Positions 17,698-26,107 of a DNA stretch of 64,000 nucleotides are shown here, in pieces. The stretch comes from Nereida sp. MMG025. GTDB taxonomy: Bacteria; Pseudomonadota; Alphaproteobacteria; Rhodobacterales; Rhodobacteraceae. Made by a program: the position numbers and the translations under genes. The stretch covers positions 1 through 64,000 of the forward strand of contig NZ_JAKFZN010000002.1 in assembly GCF_021654165.1 (NCBI RefSeq), written 5' to 3'. The notes beneath the pieces are model-generated. The model did no database searches. It saw only the letters and a list, made by a program, of their open reading frames with translations, and was not told the DNA's origin. The stretch's first letter is position 1. Each line of letters opens with the position of its first letter.

Positions 17698-19407
17698 ATG
17701 ACCGATCAACCCGCCTATCAGGTGCTTGCCCGCAAATACCGCCCCGAAACCTTTGCCGATCTCGTCGGCCAAGAGGCGATGGTGCGCACCCTGAAAAATG
17801 CGTTTGAAGCGGATCGCATCGCACAGGCCTTCATGATGACGGGCATCCGAGGGACGGGCAAAACCACCACCGCCCGCATCATTGCCAAAGGCATGAACTG
17901 CATTGGCCCCGACGGCGATGGCCAGCCCACAACCGAACCCTGCGGCACCTGCGAACATTGCACCGCCATCATGGAAGGGCGTCATGTCGACGTGATGGAA
18001 ATGGACGCCGCCAGCCGCACCGGGGTTGGTGACATCCGCGAGATTATCGAAAGCGTGGCCTACCGCGCCGCCTCTGCACGCTACAAAATCTATATCATCG
18101 ACGAGGTGCACATGCTGTCCACCTCTGCCTTCAACGCGCTTCTTAAAACGCTGGAAGAACCGCCCGCGCACGTCAAATTCATCTTTGCGACGACCGAGAT
18201 TCGCAAGGTGCCTGTTACTGTGCTGTCGCGCTGCCAACGCTTTGATCTGCGCCGCATCGAACCCGAAGACCAGATTGCCCTGCTTCGCAAAATCGCCACC
18301 GCAGAAGGTGCAGAAATCAGCGATGATGCGTTGGCCCTCATCACGCGCGCCGCCGAAGGATCGGCCCGTGATGCCACCTCGCTTCTGGATCAGGCGATCA
18401 GCCACGGCGCAGGAGAGACCAGCGCCGATCAGGTCCGGGCTATGCTTGGGCTGGCCGACCGTGGCCGCGTGCTGGACCTGTATGACATGATCCTCAAAGG
18501 TGATGCGGCAGGCGCGCTGACAGAACTGTCTGCGCAATACGCCGACGGCGCCGATCCGATGGCGGTGCTGCGCGATCTGGCCGAAATCACACATTGGACC
18601 AGCGTGGTGAAAATCACGCCCGATGCCGCCGACGATCCAACCATCAGCCCCGATGAACGCGCCCGCGGCCAATCCATGGCCGCCGCGATCCCCATGCGCG
18701 TGTTGACCCGTATGTGGCAAATGCTGCTGAAAGCTATCGAAGAAGTCAGCAACGCACCCAACGCCATGATGGCCGCTGAAATGGCCGTGATCCGCCTGAC
18801 CCATGTGGCCGATCTGCCCGCGCCTGACGATCTGGTGCGCAAGCTCAAAGACACCACACCGCCGCCCGCGCCTGCCCCCACGACCCCGCCATCAACTGGC
18901 GGCGGTGGTCCCGTTGCCTCTGCGGCCACCCCCTCTGGCACCGTCACTGCGCTGGCCACCGATCAGGGGCTGGCCCATTACCCGACCTTTGATAGCGTTG
19001 TCGCCCTGATCCGCGCGCACCGCGACGTCAAGCTGCTGGTCGATGTGGAAACAGGCGTGCGCCTGATCAACTATCAACCGGGGCGCATCACCTTTGCGCC
19101 CACCCCGTCGGCCCCTGCGGACCTTGCCCAAAAACTCGGAAGCCGCCTGCAGGCATGGACAGGCAACCGTTGGGCCATCAGCGTCGAAGCCGACGGCGGG
19201 GACGCCACCATCGACGAAAAGCGGCACGCCGAAGAAAATGCGCTCAAAGCAGAAGCCCGCGCCCATCCAATGGTCGCAGCCGTTTTCGAATTGTTCCCGG
19301 ATGCAAAAATTACCGAAGTCAAAACGAAACAAGAGCTGACAAACGAAGTGGCCGTCGAAGCCCTTGCCGAAGTGGAGGACGAATGGGATCCCTTCGAAGA
19401 GGACTGA
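17698..19407 (+). CDS. dnaX: DNA polymerase III subunits gamma/tau
   Basis: A 569-residue clamp-loader ATPase that holds the replisome together. The AAA+ domain has Walker A GIRGTGKTT, the DnaX zinc site (Cys in MNCIG and CGTCEHC), Walker B YIIDEVHM and the sensor region TVLSRCQRFDL. A Pro-rich linker (about 385-415) separates domain III from a C-terminal tau-like domain. The ATG at 17698 is used because MTDQPAYQVLARKYRP is the family start; the open frame extends upstream through the SRP RNA. I see no clear programmed frameshift motif of the A-AAA-AAG type in the linker. Confidence 0.96.
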   Translation: MTDQPAYQVLARKYRPETFADLVGQEAMVRTLKNAFEADRIAQAFMMTGIRGTGKTTTARIIAKGMNCIGPDGDGQPTTEPCGTCEHCTAIMEGRHVDVMEMDAASRTGVGDIREIIESVAYRAASARYKIYIIDEVHMLSTSAFNALLKTLEEPPAHVKFIFATTEIRKVPVTVLSRCQRFDLRRIEPEDQIALLRKIATAEGAEISDDALALITRAAEGSARDATSLLDQAISHGAGETSADQVRAMLGLADRGRVLDLYDMILKGDAAGALTELSAQYADGADPMAVLRDLAEITHWTSVVKITPDAADDPTISPDERARGQSMAAAIPMRVLTRMWQMLLKAIEEVSNAPNAMMAAEMAVIRLTHVADLPAPDDLVRKLKDTTPPPAPAPTTPPSTGGGGPVASAATPSGTVTALATDQGLAHYPTFDSVVALIRAHRDVKLLVDVETGVRLINYQPGRITFAPTPSAPADLAQKLGSRLQAWTGNRWAISVEADGGDATIDEKRHAEENALKAEARAHPMVAAVFELFPDAKITEVKTKQELTNEVAVEALAEVEDEWDPFEED

Positions 19408-19802
19408 TCATTGCCGCCCTTGCCATCCCGACACCCGTTTGGGCCGAGGTCTGCGACAAGGAACGCCCCGATTGGAACGGCACGCCCGTCACCGCATGGG
19501 GCGAATTTCTCTATCTGCTGACAACACCCCTGACCATGCTGCTGCTCTGCGCCACGGCGCTTGCGTTTCGGCTGGCACGCAAATGGCTGACCGTCGCTGT
19601 TGCGGTGGGGTGGACTGCCTACACCTGCCTTCTGGCCTTCAACGTGCCGACCGATGCAACCAGCATCAGTGCCGCCGCCCTACGCGAAGGCTGCGTCGGA
19701 TCGCCCGCCCTCTTCATTGCCTTCGCTTGTGCCCTTACATTGGCACTGGTGTTTTATGTTTCACGCGGTGCAGATGCGCCGCCCCAACCCCCAAAGGAAT
19801 AA
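19383..19802 (+). CDS. Small membrane protein overlapping dnaX
   Basis: A 139-residue protein with a cleavable-looking leader (LRRGLIIAALAIPTPVWA), two cysteines (EVCDKERP and REGCVGSP) and three later hydrophobic segments (about 45-63, 70-90 and 112-130). The ATG at 19383 lies 25 nt inside the end of dnaX in another frame, with GGAGGA a few bases before it, so it is probably translated by coupling. It ends 3 bp before ebfC. I do not recognise the family. Confidence 0.75.
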   Translation: MGSLRRGLIIAALAIPTPVWAEVCDKERPDWNGTPVTAWGEFLYLLTTPLTMLLLCATALAFRLARKWLTVAVAVGWTAYTCLLAFNVPTDATSISAAALREGCVGSPALFIAFACALTLALVFYVSRGADAPPQPPKE

Positions 19803-19805
19803 TTC

Positions 19806-20150
19806 ATGCTCAAAGGTCTCGGTGGACTTGGCGATATGGCCAAGATGATGAAAAGCGCTCAGGAAATGCAGGCAAAGGTCACACAACTGCAAGAAGACCT
19901 CGCCGCCATGACGGTCACAGGCGAAAGCGGTGCAGGGCTGGTTAAAGCAACCGCCACCGCCAAAGGCGAACTCACAGCGCTCGACATCGACCCAAGCATC
20001 TTCAACGGCGATGACAAAGAAGTGGTCGAAGACCTGATCCTTGCTGCCATCAAAGACGCCCAGATCAAAGCATCCGAAAAATCCCAAAGCGAGATGCAAA
20101 AGCTGACCGAAGGCATGGGGCTTCCAGCAGATATGAAGCTCCCGTTTTAA
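19806..20150 (+). CDS. ebfC: YbaB/EbfC nucleoid-associated protein
   Basis: A 114-residue DNA-binding protein of the YbaB/EbfC family. It opens [22 protein letters not shown], the typical helical start, followed by the conserved beta region with [20 protein letters not shown] and the C-terminal helix ending [13 protein letters not shown]. It sits between dnaX and recR, the usual cluster. The stop codon lies inside a 9-bp hairpin (20135-20159). Confidence 0.95.
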   Translation: MLKGLGGLGDMAKMMKSAQEMQAKVTQLQEDLAAMTVTGESGAGLVKATATAKGELTALDIDPSIFNGDDKEVVEDLILAAIKDAQIKASEKSQSEMQKLTEGMGLPADMKLPF

Positions 20151-20159
20151 GGGAGCTTC
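20135..20159. repeat. Perfect 9-bp hairpin over the ebfC stop codon
   Basis: GAAGCTCCC and GGGAGCTTC pair perfectly around a 7-nt loop containing the ebfC TAA stop. No T-run follows, so it is not an ordinary intrinsic terminator. It is the first of two consecutive hairpins between ebfC and recR and could block exonucleases or set the ratio of the two proteins. Confidence 0.8.
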
Positions 20160-20169
20160 ATGTCTGACG

Positions 20170-20212
20170 GTGGGACAGAATGGGTTTTGGAACAAAACCC
20201 GTGGAGTCCCAC
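20170..20212. repeat. Nested two-part hairpin before recR
   Basis: The outer stem GTGGGAC/GTCCCAC (7 bp) encloses symmetric 5-nt internal loops and an inner stem GGGTTTTG/CAAAACCC (8 bp) with a 3-nt loop. All pairs are Watson-Crick. The structure ends 29 nt before the recR ATG. It has no following T-run, and its symmetric build resembles a REP-type element or a processing site rather than a terminator. Confidence 0.85.
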
Positions 20213-20241
20213 ACCCCCGAAAACCTAGGCGCTGCAACACC

Positions 20242-20835
20242 ATGGCCAACCAACAATCCGACCTCGAAACGCTGATCGACATGATGGCCAAGCTGCCAGG
20301 GCTTGGGCCACGGTCCGCGCGGCGTGCTGTGCTGCATATGATCAAGAAAAAGTCGCTGCTGCTGATGCCCCTTGCAGATGCCCTACAGCAAGTGGCCGCG
20401 ACGGCCCGCGAGTGTCTGAACTGCGGCAACATCGGCACCACCGACGTCTGCGCCATCTGCGAAAGCGAAAAACGGCGCAACGGTCAGATTTGCGTGGTTG
20501 AGGACGTGGCCGATCTGTGGGCGATGGAACGCGCTCGCGTGTTCAAAGGGCGCTACCATGTGCTTGGCGGCACGCTATCGGCCCTTGATGCCATCGGCCC
20601 CGATGAATTGCGCATCCCCAAGCTGATCCAACGTATCGCATCCGAAGACGTCACCGAGGTGATCCTCGCCCTAGGTGCGACCATCGACGGGCAAACCACG
20701 GCGCATTACATCGCCGATCAGCTGCCCCAGATCACCGTCACATCCCTTGCCCAAGGGGTGCCCATCGGCGGAGAGCTGGACTATCTCGACGACGGCACAA
20801 TCACCGCCGCCCTGAACGCGCGCAAGTCGTTCTGA
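20242..20835 (+). CDS. recR: Recombination protein RecR
   Basis: A 197-residue recombination mediator that works with RecO and RecF to load RecA at gaps. It has the N-terminal HhH ([16 protein letters not shown]), the four-cysteine zinc finger (CLNCG ... CAIC), the Toprim domain with [13 protein letters not shown], and the C-terminal [15 protein letters not shown]. The ATG at 20242 matches the family start; the frame extends upstream only through a hairpin. It closes the dnaX-ebfC-recR cluster. Confidence 0.96.
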   Translation: MANQQSDLETLIDMMAKLPGLGPRSARRAVLHMIKKKSLLLMPLADALQQVAATARECLNCGNIGTTDVCAICESEKRRNGQICVVEDVADLWAMERARVFKGRYHVLGGTLSALDAIGPDELRIPKLIQRIASEDVTEVILALGATIDGQTTAHYIADQLPQITVTSLAQGVPIGGELDYLDDGTITAALNARKSF

Positions 20836-20984
20836 ACGCAAAGAAAAACCCCCGAAAACTGTCGGCGAGAGGGCATAAAAAGACACACTAAGGTGCAGCC
20901 TTACGCGCCACCTGCCATGTATTGCATCAGCATAGTGTAAGATGCATGGTGGTCTTGTATTTTTGGCATTAGAAAACTTGAATT

Positions 20985-22655
20985 ATGAATATCGCAGTTT
21001 GGGAAGCAGACAAGACGAATTTGATGCGGGATATGTCCCAGTCAATGCAAGGCATGGTCGACCACGGACTAATGGAAACTCCGCTTTATCAAGCGATGGA
21101 TGGCCACAGGCGCGCTATCAGCGCTGCCGATGCTGGAGAGCCTGTTGAAGCGCTCAGATCCGGCGCCGAAAGCTACATGCAGCAGGCAGACGAAGCCGTC
21201 TATCAAAGCCAACGACAACAAAGCATGGTCGACCCAGAAAACGGCTCCGCGCTCATCGAATGTAACCCAGGTGGACCATGTTGCATCAACACAGTAACTT
21301 TGGGGTGCTCTCATGGAACGGGCCGCCTGACCCTGCCCGTGGAAGGCGAACAGGAAGCGAAGCTAACGCTTATCTGTGATAAATCTTCCAGTCCTATGGA
21401 TACGCTCACTGTCGATACCACACGGATCACGCCGCCCTGCCCTTGTGGTATGCCCAGCCAACGCCCGGACATCCTACTTAAGCGTCAAGGACGCAGCCAG
21501 ACCTTCAGCTCGGACGCCTTTAGCCACGACATCACTTACGAAAGTCGCGGCGGCACCGACGGCAGTGACCTTCTGAAATTCGCGCGCGCCACAAAAATGG
21601 CGCTCTACTCAAACCTAGATGATGTTGGACAATCCCACCGCCTAGAATACCGCAACTGCGTGTTTACGACCATGTTCGATGCAGAAATCATCGCTTTTCC
21701 CAAACTGTCCTGGGAAGCCAAGAATTTTGGGTATCGTTTCAGCGGCAAACTGGGCGCGAACGGATTTCGCGCCAAATATCTGTTTGGTGGAACACTCGAA
21801 GGCAAATATGGAAGCTCCGCTTTTGAGATCAAAGGTGGCGTTGATGCAGCCCCGTCCAAAGAGGATCTTGAGAGCAGCGGTCAGGACGACTCAGCAGGTG
21901 AAGCGGAGGAATCCAGCGGAGGCTTTGTCGAGGCGATCAAAAATCTTGTGGTCCGCACAAAAGCCAATGACGGACCTCCAAGCGCCAATCAGACAAGCAT
22001 CGAAATCAGCCACGCTGTCGACTTGGCAAACAGCAAATTTGAACTGAAAGAACACCCTACTGATCCTGCAAAGGTCGGTGTCGAAGCATCTGTGGAAATG
22101 GCGTTCGACCCGCTTTTTGGCGTCGAAATAACCATTGATCTTTTGGAGTTGATCATTCGCATGGCGCCAGCCGGGCTAAGCACGGCAGCCCTCGAACTAC
22201 GCGATCGTCTCGCAAAAGGGTTTGGATCTTCTACATCTCAGGCCGCAGGGAATGTTTCAATCGGCCTGAACCTCGTTGGAAAGGCAGAAATTGGCGGTGG
22301 CGTGACACTGACACGCGCTGTCGCAGCTACAGAATGGCAGGGAACGGGCGAAGCTGTAGGCAGCGTTGGCCTATCCATTGAAGGCGCGATCCAGGGTGAA
22401 TTGCGCTATTATTTTGTCACAGGATCGATGTCCGCTTCGGGAACTGGCAGCACATCTATCGATGCGTCTATCAAAACCCTTTCAGGTGGCGAAGAAAAGC
22501 TCCACACAAAGGTGGAGTGGAAGGGCATTAGGTTTACTTACCGCGTGCAAGGGACGCTGGAAATCGGTGATCATGTGGACATGTCTGGAGGTTCGGGCTC
22601 AAATGAACCAGTATTACTCGTTGGTGGATCTATCCTATATGAAAAACGTTCTTAG
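20985..22655 (+). CDS. Large beta-rich protein of unknown family
   Basis: A 556-residue protein with no signal peptide. The first 80 residues are helical and Gln/Met-rich. A Cys-rich zone follows (about 93-150), with CNPGGPCC, LGCSHGTGRL and PPCPCGMP. From about residue 165 it is beta-rich, with an acidic linker (about 290-315) and Gly/Ser-rich strands to the end (IEGAIQGELRYYFVTGSMSASG). The SCHG-like stretch recalls cargo encoded beside type VI secretion spikes, but no such genes are nearby, so that is a weak inference. The ATG at 20985 lacks a good ribosome site. A 60-base sample (21601-21660) is 31/60 GC, against 38/60 in recR (20521-20580), hinting at transfer. It overlaps the next gene by 17 nt. 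Confidence 0.7.
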   Translation: MNIAVWEADKTNLMRDMSQSMQGMVDHGLMETPLYQAMDGHRRAISAADAGEPVEALRSGAESYMQQADEAVYQSQRQQSMVDPENGSALIECNPGGPCCINTVTLGCSHGTGRLTLPVEGEQEAKLTLICDKSSSPMDTLTVDTTRITPPCPCGMPSQRPDILLKRQGRSQTFSSDAFSHDITYESRGGTDGSDLLKFARATKMALYSNLDDVGQSHRLEYRNCVFTTMFDAEIIAFPKLSWEAKNFGYRFSGKLGANGFRAKYLFGGTLEGKYGSSAFEIKGGVDAAPSKEDLESSGQDDSAGEAEESSGGFVEAIKNLVVRTKANDGPPSANQTSIEISHAVDLANSKFELKEHPTDPAKVGVEASVEMAFDPLFGVEITIDLLELIIRMAPAGLSTAALELRDRLAKGFGSSTSQAAGNVSIGLNLVGKAEIGGGVTLTRAVAATEWQGTGEAVGSVGLSIEGAIQGELRYYFVTGSMSASGTGSTSIDASIKTLSGGEEKLHTKVEWKGIRFTYRVQGTLEIGDHVDMSGGSGSNEPVLLVGGSILYEKRS

Positions 22656-23550
22656 TCGCTTCATTCTACTCCTTTCATTCATCACTATTTTCGCGGGAGG
22701 TGCCGCCATGGCCGAGAACGCAAATGTTGCTCAGACACAATTCCAAATCGAACTCCAACTGCAAAACACGACAATAGATGTCGAGGTGAATGGTAAATCC
22801 ATTTTCGGGGTGAACAATCCGATCGTTAATATAGGTGGCGCTGCATTCCCTTTGCCCATCAACCCGCACATACATAACGGTGAAAACACGGTCACCATCA
22901 CCTACAGTCCCAGTGAGGGCGCAGGAGAAGACTCCTCTTCCTTCCGTGCGCGCTTTGAGCACGTGGAAAAGAACACATTTCCGCCGCTGTTCGCAGACCG
23001 CCTGACGGCCGCAGACATCTCGGTGCCTGGCCCCGCGGAATTGCCATTTTCGTATGCACCCGGCGACATGGCTTTCCTGACAGGCAGCACCGCCCCCGAA
23101 TTTACCGACGGGCAAATAACCTTTACGCTTACAGCACGGTCAGACCGCCCTGATGCGCTCTGGTTCAATGGTCAGACACTTCAACCCGACTCAGAGACAG
23201 CGTCTGCCGTTTTGACCCAATTTCAAAACGCTTATGGCGCTATTGAACGCGGCCGCGAGGCCGTTCTGGACACACTCGGGCCGCATCTGGCCTACCAAGG
23301 TGGCTCAATCGGGCTCACCGCAGAGCAAGTGGCCGATACACATTTTGCAATCTACATTGACGCCGCACGAGGGTTTGTGCGTCAGCCTTTTGACCCAAGC
23401 CAGTCCGAACTGGTTATCACGGGCAACGGTCGTCTCGCCACATTACACCCGTCGCCCATCACCTTCATCAATGATGACACCCAACAGATGGCCACCGTAC
23501 GCTTGTTCTACTGGAAAGACGAAAACGGCGCCTGGCAGGTGATGCACTAA
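22639..23550 (+). CDS. Secreted beta-rich partner protein, unknown family
   Basis: A 303-residue protein with a clear signal peptide (MKNVLSRFILLLSFITIFAGGAAMA), so it is periplasmic or secreted. Early strands (FQIELQLQNTTIDVEVNGK, VNIGGAAFPLP, NTVTITYSPS) suggest an immunoglobulin-like domain. The C-terminus (TVRLFYWKDENGAWQVMH) resembles the closing strand of NTF2/SnoaL-like domains. The ATG at 22639 overlaps the previous gene by 17 nt and has GGTGG upstream, so the two products are probably made together. If the first protein is a toxin or cargo, this could be its periplasmic partner, but nothing in the sequence proves it. Confidence 0.7.
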   Translation: MKNVLSRFILLLSFITIFAGGAAMAENANVAQTQFQIELQLQNTTIDVEVNGKSIFGVNNPIVNIGGAAFPLPINPHIHNGENTVTITYSPSEGAGEDSSSFRARFEHVEKNTFPPLFADRLTAADISVPGPAELPFSYAPGDMAFLTGSTAPEFTDGQITFTLTARSDRPDALWFNGQTLQPDSETASAVLTQFQNAYGAIERGREAVLDTLGPHLAYQGGSIGLTAEQVADTHFAIYIDAARGFVRQPFDPSQSELVITGNGRLATLHPSPITFINDDTQQMATVRLFYWKDENGAWQVMH

Positions 23551-23583
23551 AAAGGCCCCCGCAAAGCAATCGCAGCAGGGGCC
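23549..23583 (-). terminator. Intrinsic terminator after trcR
   Basis: On the minus strand a GC-rich stem (GGCCCC with GGGGCC around an 18-nt loop that itself pairs GCGATTGC in part) is followed by five T residues. It lies 23 bp after the trcR stop codon. On the plus strand the same stem has no T-run but may still slow transcription from the preceding module. Confidence 0.8.
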
Positions 23584-23605
23584 ATCCGATCATAAGACAA
23601 CCAAG

Positions 23606-24352
23606 TTATTTGTCGTCATCATCCTCGTCACTGCTGTCAGGCAGATTAAAGAACGTATCCGCATCTGGCACAGGCTCTTCTTTCTCAGGCTCGGGCGCAT
23701 CGCCAAGGGTGAACTGCTCAAGCCCCGCAATCGCAGCAGGGATCTTGGGCTCTTCCCCACCAAGGCTCTGCTCGGTGCTCACCAGTTTGCGGCGCTCATC
23801 ATCCGACATCACACTGCCGTCTTTGGCTTTCTTGGCGTTGGCCTTTTGCACGGCCGCATCCAGCTCGGACTGTTTGCACAGGCCCAAAGCCACAGGATCA
23901 ATCGGCTGGATGTTGTTGATATTCCAATGCGTGCGCTCACGGATCGCCTGAATGGTCGGCTTGGTCGTGCCGATCAACTTGCCGATCTGCCCGTCTGACA
24001 ACTCTGGGTGAAACTTCACCAACCAGTAGATCGACGCAGGACGGTCCTGACGCTTGGACAACGGCGTATAGCGCGGACCACGGCGTTTTTCCTCGCCCTG
24101 TGCCGCCTGATAGAACTTCAGCTTCAACACATGCGCGGGGTTCTTTTCAGCCGCATCAATTTCCTCTTGGGTCAGCTGGTTGTTGGCAACAGGATCAAAC
24201 CCTTTGACACCCGTGGCCACATCACCATCCGCAATGCCCTGCACTTCCAATTCATGCAGCCCGCAGAAATCCGCGATTTGCTTGAACGTCATCGTCGTGT
24301 TGTCGCACAGCCAAACGGCGGTGGCTTTGGCCATAATCGGTTTACCGGACAT
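23606..24352 (-). CDS. trcR: Cell cycle transcriptional regulator TrcR (DUF1013)
   Basis: A 248-residue cytoplasmic regulator conserved in alphaproteobacteria. The N-terminal half has two HTH-like segments: TMTFKQIADFCGLHELEVQGIADG (about 20-43) and LSDGQIGKLIGTTKPTIQAIRERTHWN (about 118-145). The C-terminus is a long acidic tail ending SSDEDDDDK. DUF1013 proteins are annotated as TrcR, linked to cell-cycle control with the CtrA network. AAGGAGG lies 6 nt before the ATG at 24352, a near-ideal ribosome site. The gene has its own terminator and is divergent from the RNase T2 gene. Confidence 0.92.
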   Translation of the reverse strand: MSGKPIMAKATAVWLCDNTTMTFKQIADFCGLHELEVQGIADGDVATGVKGFDPVANNQLTQEEIDAAEKNPAHVLKLKFYQAAQGEEKRRGPRYTPLSKRQDRPASIYWLVKFHPELSDGQIGKLIGTTKPTIQAIRERTHWNINNIQPIDPVALGLCKQSELDAAVQKANAKKAKDGSVMSDDERRKLVSTEQSLGGEEPKIPAAIAGLEQFTLGDAPEPEKEEPVPDADTFFNLPDSSDEDDDDK

Positions 24353-24484
24353 CGCGTGCCTCCTTCATCAAAACATATCTCTCCCGCGACCTTAAAACGG
24401 TCAGCCCTTGATCGGACGGGTTCACATTGTCGGGGAACTTGGAAGCTATATAAGGAAGGTCATCAGAATTGGGAAGATCAAAAA

Positions 24485-25117
24485 ATGCGCTGGCTTTTCG
24501 CCCTCATACTCTCTGCTCAAATGGCCCACGCCGATGGCGAACGCGCAGGCGCGTTTGACTACTATGTTCTGGCCCTGTCATGGTCACCCACATGGTGCGC
24601 TTTGGAAGGCGACGCGCGCAAATCCCCCCAATGCGACGATGATGCCGATTTCGGATGGGTGCTGCACGGTCTGTGGCCGCAATATTGGGAAGGCTGGCCC
24701 GCCTATTGCCGCACATCCCTGCGCCCCGCCACCCGCAGCCAGACGCGCGCGATGGCCGATATCATGGGCACCTCTGGCAGCGCATGGCACCAATGGAAAA
24801 AACATGGCACCTGCGCAGGTGTGCCCGCCGCCGACTACTTCGATCTGGCGCGCAATGCCTATGAAAGCATCACGCGCCCGCAAGTCTTTCGCAAACTGCC
24901 CCGCACGGTCGCGGTCCCCGCGCAGGTGATCGAGGAGGCGTTCCTCAAAGCCAACCCCACCCTGACCCGTGACCAGATCACCATCACCTGCAAACGCAAC
25001 CGCATCCAGGAGGCCCGCATCTGCCTGAGCCGCGATGACCTGACCCCCGTCACATGCGGCCGCGATGTGATCCGCGATTGTAGCCTTGATGATGCGTTGA
25101 TGGATCCGATCCGATAG
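24485..25117 (+). CDS. Ribonuclease T2 family protein
   Basis: A 210-residue secreted endoribonuclease with a short signal peptide (MRWLFALILSAQMAHA). The first active-site block is intact (WVLHGLWPQYW, His61). The second block reads WHQWKKHGTC (residues 101-110): both histidines (102 and 107) and Lys106 are present, but the usual Glu after the first His is Gln103. Cysteines at 38, 50, 75 and 110 and near the C-terminus fit the family's disulfides. The family cuts single-stranded RNA through 2',3'-cyclic phosphates, probably for periplasmic RNA scavenging. The ATG at 24485 starts the signal peptide. Confidence 0.9.
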   Translation: MRWLFALILSAQMAHADGERAGAFDYYVLALSWSPTWCALEGDARKSPQCDDDADFGWVLHGLWPQYWEGWPAYCRTSLRPATRSQTRAMADIMGTSGSAWHQWKKHGTCAGVPAADYFDLARNAYESITRPQVFRKLPRTVAVPAQVIEEAFLKANPTLTRDQITITCKRNRIQEARICLSRDDLTPVTCGRDVIRDCSLDDALMDPIR

Positions 25118-25280
25118 CCCGCTTCCTGACAGCGCCACTGGCCCTCCAAATCATCCCGCTTCTGCTGCGCGGTCTTTAGGGTTTGGCTTTGTGATGTGAT
25201 GCCGTAACCCGACAAAACGGGTGTGTCTGGACCAACGGAAATCCGCTCTGCGGCCATTCACAGTGGCTTGCATTTTCACT

Positions 25281-25808
25281 TTACTTGTGTGGCAAGCCTA
25301 TCTCGACCAGTCGTCTAAATTTCTGCTCGGCCACCCTCATACTAGGTTCCAAAATTAAGGTCAGAGCCACCCACCGATCAGGCAGGCTCAGCTTTATGCT
25401 GCTCCCTGGATACTCACTATCGTAAATCAACTTGATGCACAGCTCGTCAAAATCATAGGATCTGCGGTAAGGTTTCCCCCATGGCAGATCAAAGTCACAG
25501 GTGACCATTCTGCGATCGGCATCGATTTTGGTAACATGGTTTGGGGATAGCAGCGCAGTATATAAGCTGGCAATCGCCACAATAATCGGAAGGACAACAA
25601 CGCAAAAGAAGAACACGAGATAAACTGCGAAATCGACAAAGCGTGTCAAATCTCCTGCGAATATGGACGAGACAAGTTCGCGGGCTTCATGGCCAAACAC
25701 ACCCGCAACGTGCGTTAAGACAATCCCGACAAATGCAAAGAACGCGGCCCCCGCTATTTTTATCATTCTATGTGAAAGTTTTAATTCATCGCTGTATTCA
25801 ATCGACAT
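25281..25808 (-). CDS. Two-helix membrane protein, unknown function
   Basis: A 175-residue protein with two membrane segments (about 16-38 and 60-88) and a C-terminal soluble domain of about 85 residues (KIDADRRMVTCDFDLPWGKPYRRSYDF). The arrangement resembles small membrane proteins with a cytoplasmic PH-like beta domain, but I cannot name a family. It looks less GC-rich than its neighbours, stands alone, and is followed by about 160 bp with no evident gene, so it may be an accessory gene. Confidence 0.65.
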   Translation of the reverse strand: MSIEYSDELKLSHRMIKIAGAAFFAFVGIVLTHVAGVFGHEARELVSSIFAGDLTRFVDFAVYLVFFFCVVVLPIIVAIASLYTALLSPNHVTKIDADRRMVTCDFDLPWGKPYRRSYDFDELCIKLIYDSEYPGSSIKLSLPDRWVALTLILEPSMRVAEQKFRRLVEIGLPHK

Positions 25809-25966
25809 GGCGCACCAAGGACATTCATTTTTTCACATATACACATGTTTTTGGGGCGATTTTTGGGCGCATTCTCGGTTTAGGTGATCAGCTGTGTTGC
25901 GCTGCAACATCCGCCACTTTGCGCCTCGCCCCCATTCGCTGCGTCCCTTCCAAATCCCCCGCATCC

Positions 25967-25984
25967 CACCACCGTGCGGTGGTG
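25967..25984. repeat. 8-bp inverted repeat CACCACCG/CGGTGGTG
   Basis: The two arms are separated by only two bases (TG), so it would form either a tight hairpin or a near-continuous 18-bp operator-like palindrome. It lies in a spacer between two minus-strand genes, 74 bp from the 42-bp repeat. Confidence 0.6.
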
Positions 25985-26057
25985 TTGCGCGGGTGGTGAT
26001 GTTTCGCTTTGCCCAAAGGTTTGCCAGGGGTGTTGCGTAAATCGCAAATGGCCGAAC

Positions 26058-26099
26058 GTCTGACGCATTGCCATACCCCCAGCAGACGCTAGGCCATAC
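26058..26099 (-). repeat. 42-bp dispersed repeat, copy B
   Basis: It is identical to copy C (61767-61808) except for a three-base change in the centre (CCC in place of GTG) and is inverted relative to copy A (169-210). It lies immediately beyond the 3' end of the quinone oxidoreductase gene, 9 bp from its stop codon. Confidence 0.9.
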
Positions 26100-26107
26100 A
26101 TGCGGTT

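Larger units (their letters stand above)
25809..26107. other. Non-coding spacer with hairpin and repeat
   Basis: No convincing gene is seen in this 299-bp spacer. The right half holds a perfect 8-bp inverted repeat with almost no loop (CACCACCG/CGGTGGTG, 25967-25984) and one copy of the 42-bp dispersed repeat (26058-26099). No T-run follows the hairpin. Confidence 0.6.

Noticed and set aside
17578-18804. A 408-codon minus-strand frame opposite dnaX
   Set aside because: Antisense to an unambiguous dnaX, with no recognisable motif and no start signal.
24859-25257. Minus-strand frame starting MAAERISVGP downstream of RNase T2
   Set aside because: The first 45 residues look protein-like, but the rest is the shadow of RNase T2 and no ribosome site or family is visible; at most it is a decayed fragment.
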